A stretch of DNA of 64,000 nucleotides from an uncultured Oscillospiraceae bacterium (lineage in GTDB: Bacteria > Bacillota > Clostridia > Oscillospirales > Acutalibacteraceae): NCBI GenBank assembly GCA_958366985.1, contig CATXDC010000002.1, positions 164,695-228,694 on the forward strand. Direction: 5' to 3'. How positions within the stretch are numbered: position 1 is the stretch's first letter; each line of letters begins with the position of its first letter. The notes beneath the pieces were generated by a model. It worked only from the letters and a program-made list of their open reading frames with translations, had not been told where the DNA came from and did no database searches. The position numbers were made by a program, and so were the translations under genes. Of this stretch, positions 7,996-16,543 are shown piece after piece.

Positions 7996-9909
7996 ATGGA
8001 AAAACAACAGTTTAAGGCGGAGTCAAAGCGTCTGTTGGATTTGATGATTCACTCCATATATACAAACCGTGAAATTTTTCTCAGAGAGCTTATTTCGAAC
8101 GCCAGCGATGCAGAGGACAAGCTCTGCTACCTTGCATTGACCGATGAAAAGGTAGGCATGACAAGGGATGATTTTGAAATAAGAATCACAGCCGATAAAG
8201 AAAACCGCACCCTTACTGTTTCCGATAACGGTATCGGTATGGATAAAAAAGCCCTTGAGGATAATCTCGGCGTAATTGCAAAGAGCGGTTCTCTTCAGTT
8301 TAAACAGGAGCATGCAGGAGAAGAGGGCAGTGCCAATGATGTCGATATTATCGGTCAGTTTGGCGTAGGCTTCTATTCAGCATTTATGGTAAGTGATAAG
8401 GTAACCGTTGTAAGCCGTGCCTATGGCAGCGATACAGCATACTGCTGGGAGTCCGAGGGCGAGGACGGATACACAATCACTGAATGTGAAAAGGATACTG
8501 TCGGTACAGACGTTATAATGCATATTAAGGCAGACGGCGAAGAGGATAAATATTCTGAATTCCTTGAGGAATACACTCTCCGCTCACTTGTAAAGAAATA
8601 TTCTGACTACATTCATTTCCCCATTAAAATGGATGTAACAAAGAGCCGTCCCATTGAAAAGGCTGAGGGCGAAGAGGATAAAGACGAAGCGCCCAAGTAC
8701 GAAACATATACGGAAACAGAAACCCTCAACAGCATGGTTCCCCTCTGGCATAAGAATAAGAGCGAGGTAACTCAGGAGGAGTATAACAGCTTCTATAAGG
8801 ATATGTTTATGGATTACGAAGATCCTATCCTTACAATCAGTGTAAAAACTGACGGTATTGTCTCCTATGAAGCATTGCTCTTTGTTCCCTCAAGAACACC
8901 TTATGACTATTATACAAAGGACTATGAAAAGGGACTGAGACTTTATTCAAGCGGTGTTATGATTATGGAAAAATGCGCCGATCTTCTTCCCGAGCATTTC
9001 CGCTTTGTAAAGGGTGTTGTGGATTCACAGGATCTCTCCCTTAATATTTCAAGAGAAATGCTCCAGCAGGACAGACAGCTTAAATCCATTGCTTCAAGCA
9101 TTGAGAAGAAGATAAAGAGAGAGCTTTTAAAGCTCATGAAGGACGACAGAGAGAAGTACGAAAAGTTCTTTGAGAGCTTCGGATTGCAGCTTAAATACGG
9201 CGTTGTAAATGAGTTTGGAGCCAATAAGGAAATGCTCCGTGATCTGCTTATTTTCAGAACCTCAGAGAGCGATAAGCCCATTACTCTTTCAGAATATGAA
9301 GAGCGCATGAAGAGTGAGCAGAAGTATGTTTACTATGCCTGCGGTGAGACAGCTGCAAAAATCGCTGCACTTCCTCAGACAGAGTATGTACGTGAAAAGG
9401 GATATGAAATTCTTTATCTCACAGATGAGGTTGACGAGTTTGTCATGCAGATGCTCCACGATGTAAACGGCAAGGACATTAAGTCAGTAAACGATGACGA
9501 TATTGCCGATGATGGCGATAAAGAGAAGTCAGAAAAGGCTGACGAGGTAAATAAGGAGCTTCTTGATTTCATGAAAGAAACTCTCGGCAGTGAGGTTGTA
9601 AAAGTAAAGATTTCAAATAAACTTAAAAATCATCCTGTATTTCTCACCAGTGAAGGCGGAATAACTCTTGAAATGGAGAAATATTTTGCTAAAATGAAGA
9701 CAGAGGGACCCATGAAAGCTCAGAAGGTACTGGAGCTTAACGGCGAGCACAAGATGTTTGAGGCTCTTAAAGATGCCTTTGCAAATGATAAAGAGAAAGC
9801 GGCAAAGCTTACAAAGCTGCTTTATTCTCAGGCATTGCTTATTGCGGGCTTCTCCCTTGAAAATCCCACCGAGTATGCAGACCTTGTATGCTCACTTGTT
9901 ACGGAGTAA
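7996..9909 (+). CDS. htpG: Chaperone protein HtpG (Hsp90)
   Basis: A 637-residue cytosolic Hsp90. The N-terminal GHKL ATPase domain (about 1-230) shows REIFLRELISNASDA, SDNGIGMDKKAL and GQFGVGFYSAFMV. The middle domain contains SLNISREMLQQDR with its conserved Arg, and the C-terminal dimerisation domain is complete. A charged stretch near residues 500-515 separates the middle and C-terminal domains. The ribosome binding site AGGGG precedes the ATG. In Bacillus subtilis htpG is not an HrcA target, but here a CIRCE element sits on its promoter, so class I heat-shock control is predicted. A small DUF1292 gene follows 12 bp downstream. Confidence 0.97.
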   Translation: MEKQQFKAESKRLLDLMIHSIYTNREIFLRELISNASDAEDKLCYLALTDEKVGMTRDDFEIRITADKENRTLTVSDNGIGMDKKALEDNLGVIAKSGSLQFKQEHAGEEGSANDVDIIGQFGVGFYSAFMVSDKVTVVSRAYGSDTAYCWESEGEDGYTITECEKDTVGTDVIMHIKADGEEDKYSEFLEEYTLRSLVKKYSDYIHFPIKMDVTKSRPIEKAEGEEDKDEAPKYETYTETETLNSMVPLWHKNKSEVTQEEYNSFYKDMFMDYEDPILTISVKTDGIVSYEALLFVPSRTPYDYYTKDYEKGLRLYSSGVMIMEKCADLLPEHFRFVKGVVDSQDLSLNISREMLQQDRQLKSIASSIEKKIKRELLKLMKDDREKYEKFFESFGLQLKYGVVNEFGANKEMLRDLLIFRTSESDKPITLSEYEERMKSEQKYVYYACGETAAKIAALPQTEYVREKGYEILYLTDEVDEFVMQMLHDVNGKDIKSVNDDDIADDGDKEKSEKADEVNKELLDFMKETLGSEVVKVKISNKLKNHPVFLTSEGGITLEMEKYFAKMKTEGPMKAQKVLELNGEHKMFEALKDAFANDKEKAAKLTKLLYSQALLIAGFSLENPTEYADLVCSLVTE

Positions 9910-9921
9910 GGAGGAACTTTC

Positions 9922-10203
9922 TTGAACGAAAACGACGGAATAATAACCCTCACCGATGAAGAGGGGAACGACATTGATTTTCAGCTTCTTGATATAATCG
10001 AATACGAGGGCAGCGAATATGCAGCGCTGCTTCCCGTATCCGAGGGAGTTGAAAACGGCGAAAAGCAGGAAGTGCTGATTCTTCTTATCTGCGGAGAGGG
10101 CGATGAAGATGTTTCCTTTGAAGTTGTGGAAGATTTCGGAACGGTAGAGAAAATTTTCGCCGTGTTTCGTGAAAGAAACTCAGATTTATTTAATTTTGAA
10201 TAA
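9922..10203 (+). CDS. DUF1292 family protein
   Basis: A 93-residue acidic protein with the DUF1292 pattern: ITLTDEEGNDIDFQLLDIIEYEGSEYAALLP at the start and FEVVEDFGTVEKIFAVF at the end. The family (YrzB type) is widespread in Firmicutes and has no established function. The start is TTG behind AAGGAGGAAC. It is cotranscribed with htpG and therefore probably falls under the same CIRCE control. Confidence 0.8.
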   Translation: MNENDGIITLTDEEGNDIDFQLLDIIEYEGSEYAALLPVSEGVENGEKQEVLILLICGEGDEDVSFEVVEDFGTVEKIFAVFRERNSDLFNFE

Positions 10204-10215
10204 GCAAAAGAAAAG

Positions 10216-10260
10216 CGAAAAATCCCGCATCTCCAGTATTTCGGAGAGCGGGATTTTTCG
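10216..10260. terminator. Bidirectional terminator
   Basis: CGAAAAATCCCGC and GCGGGATTTTTCG make a 13-bp stem, with an inner CTCC/GGAG helix, between convergent genes. Confidence 0.9.
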
Positions 10261-10290
10261 TGTGTTTAATTTATGGAGGGATAGATGTAA

Positions 10291-11088
10291 TCATTTTTTG
10301 TACTTAGCAAGCACAGCGGTGTTGTCTTTTAAGCTTCCTGAATTATCGAATGCGCTTTGCATGCTAAGGGTAACTTTATCTTTGAGATCTCTGATAGCCT
10401 CTCTTTCGGGAAGGGAAGTGTCGGGATAAACGGGAGTAAGCACATGTATTTTTGCAACAGGTTTTTTCCTGAGCTTTGATTTAGGTTCATGGTATGTTAT
10501 TATCATGGGCGCAATTGGTACGTTGTTTTTAACAGCGTAGCTGAAAGCGCCTCTTCTGAAGCCTCTTATGCCGTTATAGTAGGGGAATAATACTCCCTCA
10601 GGGTAAAAATGTATTACATGACCTTCTTTGAGAAGCTGTGAAACAGCTTCGGAAAATTTTGCCATAGCTTTTGCTGAACGGGGAATGGGGATGCCGCCTA
10701 AAAGCTTTACCAGTATTCTTACAACAGGGATTTCAAAATTTTCCTTAATTGTGGTAAAGGTGATGTCACGTCTTCCCACAGCGTTTGCAATCATACCGCA
10801 GTCGAGGAGATTTACATGGTTGCAGACTGTTATAAAGCCTTGATCTTTAAGGGGCTCGAGATTTTCTCTGCCTATTATTTCCAGATTAAACGCAAGTTTA
10901 TTGAGTCCGGCTAAAGCAGGTAAAGCGAAAGCTTTAAGTCCGCCGGAGACAGCGTTGAAAACCGGATTGTCGGATATGAATTTGTAATTTTCATCTACCT
11001 TGATGTTGTAAGGTGTCCACATTTTGACGACATGTTCTTCGTCTGGCTTTACTTCCTCTGGTGATTTTACTGTGTTAATGCTTTCCAT
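10291..11088 (-). CDS. plsC: 1-acyl-glycerol-3-phosphate acyltransferase-like (PlsC)
   Basis: A 265-residue membrane-associated acyltransferase. The catalytic HxxxxD box is HVNLLD at residues 91-96, and the PEG acceptor-binding motif is at about 163-165 (FYPEGVLFP). A block with GIPIPRS lies between them. PlsC enzymes convert lysophosphatidic acid to phosphatidic acid. The N-terminal extension of about 60 residues before the first hydrophobic stretch is longer than in E. coli PlsC. The gene overlaps the upstream glycosyltransferase gene by 14 bp, so the two are translationally coupled and may act together on a membrane glycolipid. The true acceptor could be another lysolipid. Confidence 0.85.
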   Translation of the reverse strand: MESINTVKSPEEVKPDEEHVVKMWTPYNIKVDENYKFISDNPVFNAVSGGLKAFALPALAGLNKLAFNLEIIGRENLEPLKDQGFITVCNHVNLLDCGMIANAVGRRDITFTTIKENFEIPVVRILVKLLGGIPIPRSAKAMAKFSEAVSQLLKEGHVIHFYPEGVLFPYYNGIRGFRRGAFSYAVKNNVPIAPMIITYHEPKSKLRKKPVAKIHVLTPVYPDTSLPEREAIRDLKDKVTLSMQSAFDNSGSLKDNTAVLAKYKK

Positions 11089-12214
11089 TTTTGTTCTCCT
11101 CTATGGCTTCGTTAAACATTTTTTCCATCATGGCGGCGCAGTGAGCGAGGCAATACTGTTTTCCGTGTTCGCTGTATTTTACCTCCATTTTTTTGCGCTC
11201 TTCCGGATGCTCTATCCAGTAATCTATTTTCTCAGCAAGATTTTTTGCGCTTCCTGCTGTGAAAAGGCTGCGTCTGTCGAGAGCAAAACCGCCGGTTGCT
11301 GATTTTTCACTGTTTGATATAATCGGTACAAGACCGCTTGAAAAAGCCTCTATGCAGGAAATTGCTTCTATTTCCGCATCGGCTGGATGAACGTACAGGT
11401 CGCATACTGACATAAGCTGTTTAAGTTCATCCTTGCTGTAAAATCCGAATGACGGCGGATTTTTAAGCTTTTTACCCATTTTTACATATTTGTTTTTCTT
11501 GGGGCCGTTGCCTGCGAAGAAGAGCTGTATTTTATCGCTGTGCTTTGACATAAGAGCGGCTTTAATAAGAAGATCCTGTCTTTTTTCGTTTGAAAGTCTG
11601 CCAACCATGAGAATGGAAAATTTATCCTTGATTTCCTCAGGCTTTTCGTTTTTGCAGTAGGTAAAGCAGTTGTCAACGCCGTTTGATATAATGTGCAGTT
11701 TTGATTTGTAATTGTGCCTTTGGAGCTCTCCGGCGATAAATGGACTGGGACAATGCAAATGTCCGTAGCCATCATAAAAATGCTTTTTAAAGAATTTATA
11801 TACTATTTCGGGAGCCACTTTTGAATGAGCCAGACCGCAGTTATATGTGATGTTTTCCGGCTGTACATGGAAAGCTCCCGTTGAAGGTATTCCCATTTCG
11901 TCGGCAATTTTTTTGCCTTTTACGGCAAGGGGAAGAAAAGGCATATAGAAGTGAACTATATCGGCGCCGTCAAAAGCTTCTCTGAGAATGGATTCAACAG
12001 GTTTTGCAAATGACATTCCCTGTTTGTGGGCTATAGGAGTAGCTACCGGAACTTTAAGTTCGGGGAGTACATATTTATCTTCTCCCTCAGTTCCCATGCC
12101 TGCAATTTTCACCTCGTGACCTCTTTCACGCAGAGCGTTTACAAGGTTTCTTGCAGACATTGTTGTTCCGTTGTTGCCGATGTCATACTGATCTATTACT
12201 AAAACAATTTTCAT
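11075..12214 (-). CDS. Glycosyltransferase family 4 protein
   Basis: A 379-residue GT-B fold enzyme. The N-terminal nucleotide-free domain starts MKIVLVIDQYDIGNNGTTM. The C-terminal donor domain shows ILMVGRLSNEKRQDLLI and the EX7E motif (EIEAISCIE), typical of retaining GT4 transferases acting on membrane lipid or polysaccharide acceptors. It has no signal peptide. It is followed at once by plsC with overlapping reading frames, which fits a glycolipid synthesis unit, though the sugar and the acceptor cannot be read from sequence. The start is ATG with GGGAGAGG upstream. Confidence 0.85.
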   Translation of the reverse strand: MKIVLVIDQYDIGNNGTTMSARNLVNALRERGHEVKIAGMGTEGEDKYVLPELKVPVATPIAHKQGMSFAKPVESILREAFDGADIVHFYMPFLPLAVKGKKIADEMGIPSTGAFHVQPENITYNCGLAHSKVAPEIVYKFFKKHFYDGYGHLHCPSPFIAGELQRHNYKSKLHIISNGVDNCFTYCKNEKPEEIKDKFSILMVGRLSNEKRQDLLIKAALMSKHSDKIQLFFAGNGPKKNKYVKMGKKLKNPPSFGFYSKDELKQLMSVCDLYVHPADAEIEAISCIEAFSSGLVPIISNSEKSATGGFALDRRSLFTAGSAKNLAEKIDYWIEHPEERKKMEVKYSEHGKQYCLAHCAAMMEKMFNEAIEENKNGKH

Positions 12215-12290
12215 TTAGCGCCTCTCCCTAACGGGTTTTTTACTATATCTACATTTTACCGACATAAATCTGTCAATTCAAAGGTCATAC

Positions 12291-12312
12291 TGTGGCAAAA
12301 TTGTGGCAAAAA
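12291..12312 (+). repeat. Tandem direct repeat upstream of the two-component operon
   Basis: GTGGCAAAA occurs twice with an 11-bp period (12292 and 12303), ending 7 bp before the -35 box. One helical turn between repeats is how OmpR/PhoB-type regulators bind DNA, so this is a candidate autoregulatory site. The link is inference. Confidence 0.5.
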
Positions 12313-12318
12313 GCTTTC

Positions 12319-12347
12319 TTTACAACCAAATTACTATAATTTATAAT
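12319..12347 (+). promoter_or_regulatory. Promoter of response regulator-kinase operon
   Basis: TTTACA, a 17-bp spacer and TATAAT, about 34 bp upstream of the start at 12381. Confidence 0.75.
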
Positions 12348-12380
12348 TAGATTATAAAAAACATTTATTCAGGAGGAAAA

Positions 12381-13067
12381 ATGGAAAAGATTATTTATAT
12401 AGCCGAAGATGATCCGAATATAAGAAATCTTGAAGAAGCTTTTCTTGAAAAAAGCGGATATAAAGTTGTATCCTTTGAAAACGGCGATTTGCTTTATGAT
12501 AAATTTAAAAAAGATCCTGCTGATTTAGTGATTCTTGATATTATGATGCCGGGAACGGACGGTTTGTCACTGTGTGCGACCTTAAGAAAAGAAAGCAGCG
12601 TGCCGATAATAATAGTTTCTGCAAAAGGCTCGGATATGGAGCGTGTAGCAGGTATAACAATGGGCTGCGATGATTATATGGCAAAACCATTTTCACCCAT
12701 AGAGCTTGTAGCGAGAGTACAGGCTATTTTCCGCCGCATGGAAATGATGAAACCCGATAAAAGCAGTGATGATATTTTAATCTGCGGTGACCTTAAAATA
12801 GATAAAGCAAGGCGAGAGGTAACTAAAGACGGAAAGACCGTTGATTTAACGCCAAATGAATTTAATCTTATATCTTACCTTGCACTTAACAGCGCAAGGG
12901 CAGTTTCAAGAGATGAGCTGCTCAAGGAGCTTTGGAAATTCGGCAGCAGCGATGTTGATACCCGAGCAACGGACGACGCTATGAAGCGTTTGCGTAAAAA
13001 GCTTAGCGAATGCGGCAGTGAGGTGAAAATAGAAACTGTCCGTGGCTTTGGCTTCAGAATAGGGTGA
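12381..13067 (+). CDS. OmpR/PhoB-family response regulator
   Basis: A 228-residue two-domain regulator. The receiver domain (1-120) has the acidic pair D10/D11 (AEDDPN), phospho-acceptor D53 (LVILDIMMPG), a conserved Ser in IIVSAKG and Lys in MAKPFSP. The winged-helix DNA-binding domain (about 130-228) is of OmpR type, ending ETVRGFGFRIG. It forms an operon with the histidine kinase downstream, whose frame overlaps or abuts this stop. The direct repeats before the promoter may be its own binding site. The signal sensed is unknown. Confidence 0.95.
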   Translation: MEKIIYIAEDDPNIRNLEEAFLEKSGYKVVSFENGDLLYDKFKKDPADLVILDIMMPGTDGLSLCATLRKESSVPIIIVSAKGSDMERVAGITMGCDDYMAKPFSPIELVARVQAIFRRMEMMKPDKSSDDILICGDLKIDKARREVTKDGKTVDLTPNEFNLISYLALNSARAVSRDELLKELWKFGSSDVDTRATDDAMKRLRKKLSECGSEVKIETVRGFGFRIG

Positions 13068-13072
13068 CGGCA

Positions 13073-14542
13073 ATGACGAATGAATATAAAAAGCCTGAAC
13101 AGCTTAGAAAAATTGCCAGAAAAAATGAAAACAGGAAGCTTAAGACTCTCCGAAAAACAGTACTCAATCCTCTTCTTATAGCGATATCCATAATCAGTGT
13201 TGTAATGTTCATTTTTTTCAACTTTGTAATTATGCTTATGCTGTATTCGGGAACCATAAATGATTTAAATTCATTTTCTGGTACCATAGAGCAGATTTAT
13301 GAGTCAGAAGATGAAAACATCACTGCGGAGGAGCTTGGCAATCTTTATCGTGCAGAAGTTGAAAGACGTGCTGTTTCTTACAGAACGAATATGATAATTA
13401 TTTCCGAAAAAGGCGAATTGGTTTATTCTGCTATCGGTTTTTACGGAGTCGAAGAAAAGGATGAAATTGTTGAAGCCATAATAAACAGAACTGAAAATGT
13501 GCAGGATAATATATTTTCTGAGGTTATAAAAGACGACATAATTGTTTTTAAACCGGTAAATATCAGTTTTGAAAACGGAGATCAGTGTTTTGTATATGCT
13601 TCTCTCAGGAGCCTTTTGGGAACGTTGAAGTCAAGCAACCAGGCGCTTTTGGTGCTTATTGTATTTTCATTTTTATGTTTTGTTGTAGCTTCCCATATAA
13701 TAGCCGACAATATATCAAAGCCAATAAAAGAGCTGAGCGATCATATGGAGGTAATCGGTGACGGAGATTTTACGCCGGTTTCCATAAGCGAAAATTCTGC
13801 GGAGCTTCACAAACTGACGGTAAGCATAAATGAAATGCTTGCAAGGCTCGAGGCTTATAATGATGCCCATACAATTTCTCTTCAGAATCTTTCTCACGAT
13901 TTGAGAACACCACTTATGTCAATAAACGGATATGCTGAGGCTATAAAATACGGTGTTATGGATAACCCGCAGGAAGCAGCCGATGTAATAATAAGGGAGA
14001 GCAAGCGTCTTGCGGGAGTTGTTGAAAAACTACTTATTCTCTCTGAAATAGACACTCTCAATCAGCCTATAGATATGCTGCCGATTAATTTAAGGGAGTT
14101 TATCTCTGAGGAAGAAGAGAGGATAGAGGGATATGCCATGCAGGAGTCAGTGGAGATAGAATGTCATTTTGAAAATGACGATACAGTAGTGCTCGCTGAC
14201 AGACAGCTTCTCTCAACGATAATTTCCAATCTTATGTCAAATGCCATACGATATGCCAAAAGTAAAGTTCAGATAGATGTTCGTGCTTCGGATATGACAA
14301 CTGATATTATTGTTTCCGATGACGGCTGCGGACTCAGTGAAGAAGATTTAAAATACCTGTTTGTAAGGTATTATGTTGGTAAAACGGGACATTCTGGTTT
14401 AGGCCTGTCGGCGGCGAAAAGTGCTGCGGAATATATGGGCTGTACTCTCAAAGGAGAAAACAGAGAGCCCATAGATCCCGATAATCCCGATTCTCCGCCT
14501 AAAGGAGCAGTGTTTACCGTTTCATTCCCTAAATATGAGTAG
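13073..14542 (+). CDS. Membrane sensor histidine kinase
   Basis: A 489-residue kinase. Membrane segment 1 (about 32-58) and segment 2 (about 190-210) enclose an extracellular sensor of about 130 residues, followed by a HAMP linker, a HisKA domain with phospho-acceptor H275 in SHDLRTPLMSINGY, and a complete HATPase (NLMSNAIRYA, DDGCGLSEEDL, HSGLGLSAAK). It partners the regulator directly upstream. The ATG at 13073 follows AGGGTGAC and is preferred; a GTG at 13064 would give a four-base overlap with the regulator stop. The external sensor has no motif I recognise. Confidence 0.92.
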   Translation: MTNEYKKPEQLRKIARKNENRKLKTLRKTVLNPLLIAISIISVVMFIFFNFVIMLMLYSGTINDLNSFSGTIEQIYESEDENITAEELGNLYRAEVERRAVSYRTNMIIISEKGELVYSAIGFYGVEEKDEIVEAIINRTENVQDNIFSEVIKDDIIVFKPVNISFENGDQCFVYASLRSLLGTLKSSNQALLVLIVFSFLCFVVASHIIADNISKPIKELSDHMEVIGDGDFTPVSISENSAELHKLTVSINEMLARLEAYNDAHTISLQNLSHDLRTPLMSINGYAEAIKYGVMDNPQEAADVIIRESKRLAGVVEKLLILSEIDTLNQPIDMLPINLREFISEEEERIEGYAMQESVEIECHFENDDTVVLADRQLLSTIISNLMSNAIRYAKSKVQIDVRASDMTTDIIVSDDGCGLSEEDLKYLFVRYYVGKTGHSGLGLSAAKSAAEYMGCTLKGENREPIDPDNPDSPPKGAVFTVSFPKYE

Positions 14543-14562
14543 ACATAAGAGCACACAAAAAA

Positions 14563-14592
14563 GCCCGCTTCGATTTTACGAAGCGGGCATAT
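14563..14592. terminator. Bidirectional terminator
   Basis: GCCCGCTTCG and CGAAGCGGGC form a 10-bp stem with a 6-base loop, A-run before and ATATTTTAT after. It lies between the kinase gene and a convergent gene. Confidence 0.9.
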
Positions 14593-14603
14593 TTTATGGG
14601 AAA

Positions 14604-15326
14604 TTATTTTATGGTTTCCTCATCTTTAAGTTTTTGATATGTTTCGCAGGTTTTGTTCCAAAGTTTTTGTTCTTTTTTGATTTGTTCACGACGTGCCTTG
14701 CGGTGGCGGCCTATGTATCCGTTTCTCTGCAATGCGGTTAAAATAGTAAATGGAACCGTTCCTACGGCACAGGCAATGAGGTCAGTCATAGTGTCAATAA
14801 GACCGGAGTTATAGTATGACATCCAGTCCTGTAAATTTGTTCCGTGTAATGTATCCATGGAAAACTCGTAAAACTCCCAGCCCACAGCAATGAAAAATGA
14901 AAATCCGAGTGAAAAAAGAGCTGCCAAAGCAGGAGACAGAGGCCTTTTTTTGCCCTGTACTATAAATGCAAAATCATATCCGAACCATGCGCATATGGCT
15001 CCTGAAACAAAGTGAACGAAAATGTCATACCATTCTGTATTAATATAAAACTCGAATTTTGTACCAAAAAATGAGCCGAAGAAAATAAATAAAGTCAAAG
15101 CAGTTTGAGCATGACTGCTTACATTTTTAATAAATGATTTTCCTCCGAAAATCTGAAACATATCCCACAAAAAGGTAAATATTAAAGAAAAAAGTGCCTG
15201 TAAAGAAGTTTGTGTCAATCCTTTAAAAGTATCATGAAAAAACCAAATAAGCAGGCATAATCTTATGACGGTCCAAAGTATAAGTTCTGTTTTGGGTAAA
15301 GTTTTTAAATAGGAAAATCTGTTCAT
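14604..15326 (-). CDS. Integral membrane protein, DUF2238/YjdF-like
   Basis: A 240-residue protein with about six membrane segments and a basic C-terminal tail rich in Lys and Arg. The segment YDIFVHFVSGAICAWFGYD, then GWEFYEFSMD and DTMTDLIACAVGT, follow the His-x-Gly / Trp-Glu / Asp-Thr-x-x-Asp-Leu pattern of the DUF2238 (YjdF) membrane family, whose function is not known. It lies 21 bp downstream of a PrsA-like lipoprotein gene and is probably cotranscribed. ATG start after AAAGGATG. Confidence 0.65.
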   Translation of the reverse strand: MNRFSYLKTLPKTELILWTVIRLCLLIWFFHDTFKGLTQTSLQALFSLIFTFLWDMFQIFGGKSFIKNVSSHAQTALTLFIFFGSFFGTKFEFYINTEWYDIFVHFVSGAICAWFGYDFAFIVQGKKRPLSPALAALFSLGFSFFIAVGWEFYEFSMDTLHGTNLQDWMSYYNSGLIDTMTDLIACAVGTVPFTILTALQRNGYIGRHRKARREQIKKEQKLWNKTCETYQKLKDEETIK

Positions 15327-15347
15327 TTTGTCATCCTTTCAGGGTGA

Positions 15348-16361
15348 TTATTGAATTTCTGTTTCGCTTAAAGTTTCATTTTCAAAAGTGTTGAAAGCAG
15401 AAGAATTTTCTGCAATTTTTTTATAGCACGCTTTTGCTTTTCTCTGGTTTACTTCAAAAGAATACTTGCCTGTCCACTGCGAAACCAGACCTTCAAATTC
15501 TTCTCCTTTGATGTTTAGAAGGCAATCTTCACGGTTGAGCTGATAATAGATGTTAGAATCGCTGTCGGAAGCGAGTCTCTGTACTGCAAAAATATAATCT
15601 CCTATAACTATAACTTTTGCCTTATCCTGTTCAATGGCTTTTACGGAATCAAAAAATCCTTCAGGATAGAGGGAAGAATCTTTATTTACTACAACAGGCT
15701 GAACTGTTGAACCTTCCAGACCGATATATTCTGCATAAACATCGTCAATCATGGAGCCGCCGTTGATTTTTGTTACAAAGCTTTCAAAAGAAGCGGTGGT
15801 TTTCTGACGGTTTTCAGCGTCCATGGAAATTGTATTTCCGTTTTCATCTACGTCGGTAAGATATCCGTTTATGGATTTAATTACTACATAATTATCGCTG
15901 AAATATTTCTGTACGGTTTCTTCCGGAACAGGGGTAAGTCCGTCAGTATCGTAATAAGCGAGGAAAATTGCGTTTTCGTAAGCTTTGCTTTCATAAACCT
16001 TTGTAAGGGTCTGTTTTGAAACTCCTATTTTTTCATAGTAGTTTCCATAAAGCCGCCAAAGATCATTGACCGTTTGAGAAACTTCATTTTTTTTGCTGTC
16101 TGTAAGAGAAAGCCTCATTTCTGCGAAAACGGTGTTGACGGCAATATAGCGCACACAGTTTTCTGCAGCTTCTTTCATAGCAGCTGCACTGTCAGGTTCA
16201 CTTTCAGAAGAAGCAACAGCATTGTCAAGATAGTAGGTATAGATCTCTTTGTCAACCTCAACACTGCCCACGGTGATTACTTTTCCAACCGGAAGACTGC
16301 AGGAGGTAAACAAAATTGTAAGGGAAAGAAAAATTCCTATCGATGCTAATATTTTTTTCAT
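15348..16361 (-). CDS. PrsA/SurA-like lipoprotein
   Basis: A 337-residue secreted lipoprotein. The signal peptide ends in a lipobox (LFTSC, Cys about 21). The following region has the helical SurA/PrsA N-terminal chaperone pattern (VGSVEVDKEIYTYYLDNAV ... LTKVYESKAYENAIF). A parvulin-type PpiC centre is only faintly recognisable (PEETVQKYFSDNYVVIKSI), so isomerase activity is doubtful. PrsA-type proteins assist folding of exported proteins at the outer face of the membrane. ATG start behind TTGGAGG. It is the first gene of a two-gene unit with the membrane protein at 14604. Confidence 0.7.
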   Translation of the reverse strand: MKKILASIGIFLSLTILFTSCSLPVGKVITVGSVEVDKEIYTYYLDNAVASSESEPDSAAAMKEAAENCVRYIAVNTVFAEMRLSLTDSKKNEVSQTVNDLWRLYGNYYEKIGVSKQTLTKVYESKAYENAIFLAYYDTDGLTPVPEETVQKYFSDNYVVIKSINGYLTDVDENGNTISMDAENRQKTTASFESFVTKINGGSMIDDVYAEYIGLEGSTVQPVVVNKDSSLYPEGFFDSVKAIEQDKAKVIVIGDYIFAVQRLASDSDSNIYYQLNREDCLLNIKGEEFEGLVSQWTGKYSFEVNQRKAKACYKKIAENSSAFNTFENETLSETEIQ

Positions 16362-16496
16362 AGTTTAGTAATCCTCCAAAAGGCGATTTACAGAAAAGAT
16401 TATATAACAAAGCGGGAAAAAAGTCCACAAAAAACGAGATGTAAGTAAAATTGTAACTTTTAATGCAAATTTTTGTATAGCAGTTTTACACAAACA

Positions 16497-16538
16497 AAAA
16501 ACAGCAGTCGAACCAATAAAGCTTCAATTGCTGTTTTT
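16497..16538. terminator. Terminator
   Basis: AAAAACAGCA pairs with TGCTGTTTTT across a 22-base loop, just after the DUF2812 gene (minus strand). Confidence 0.7.
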
Positions 16539-16543
16539 CCTAT

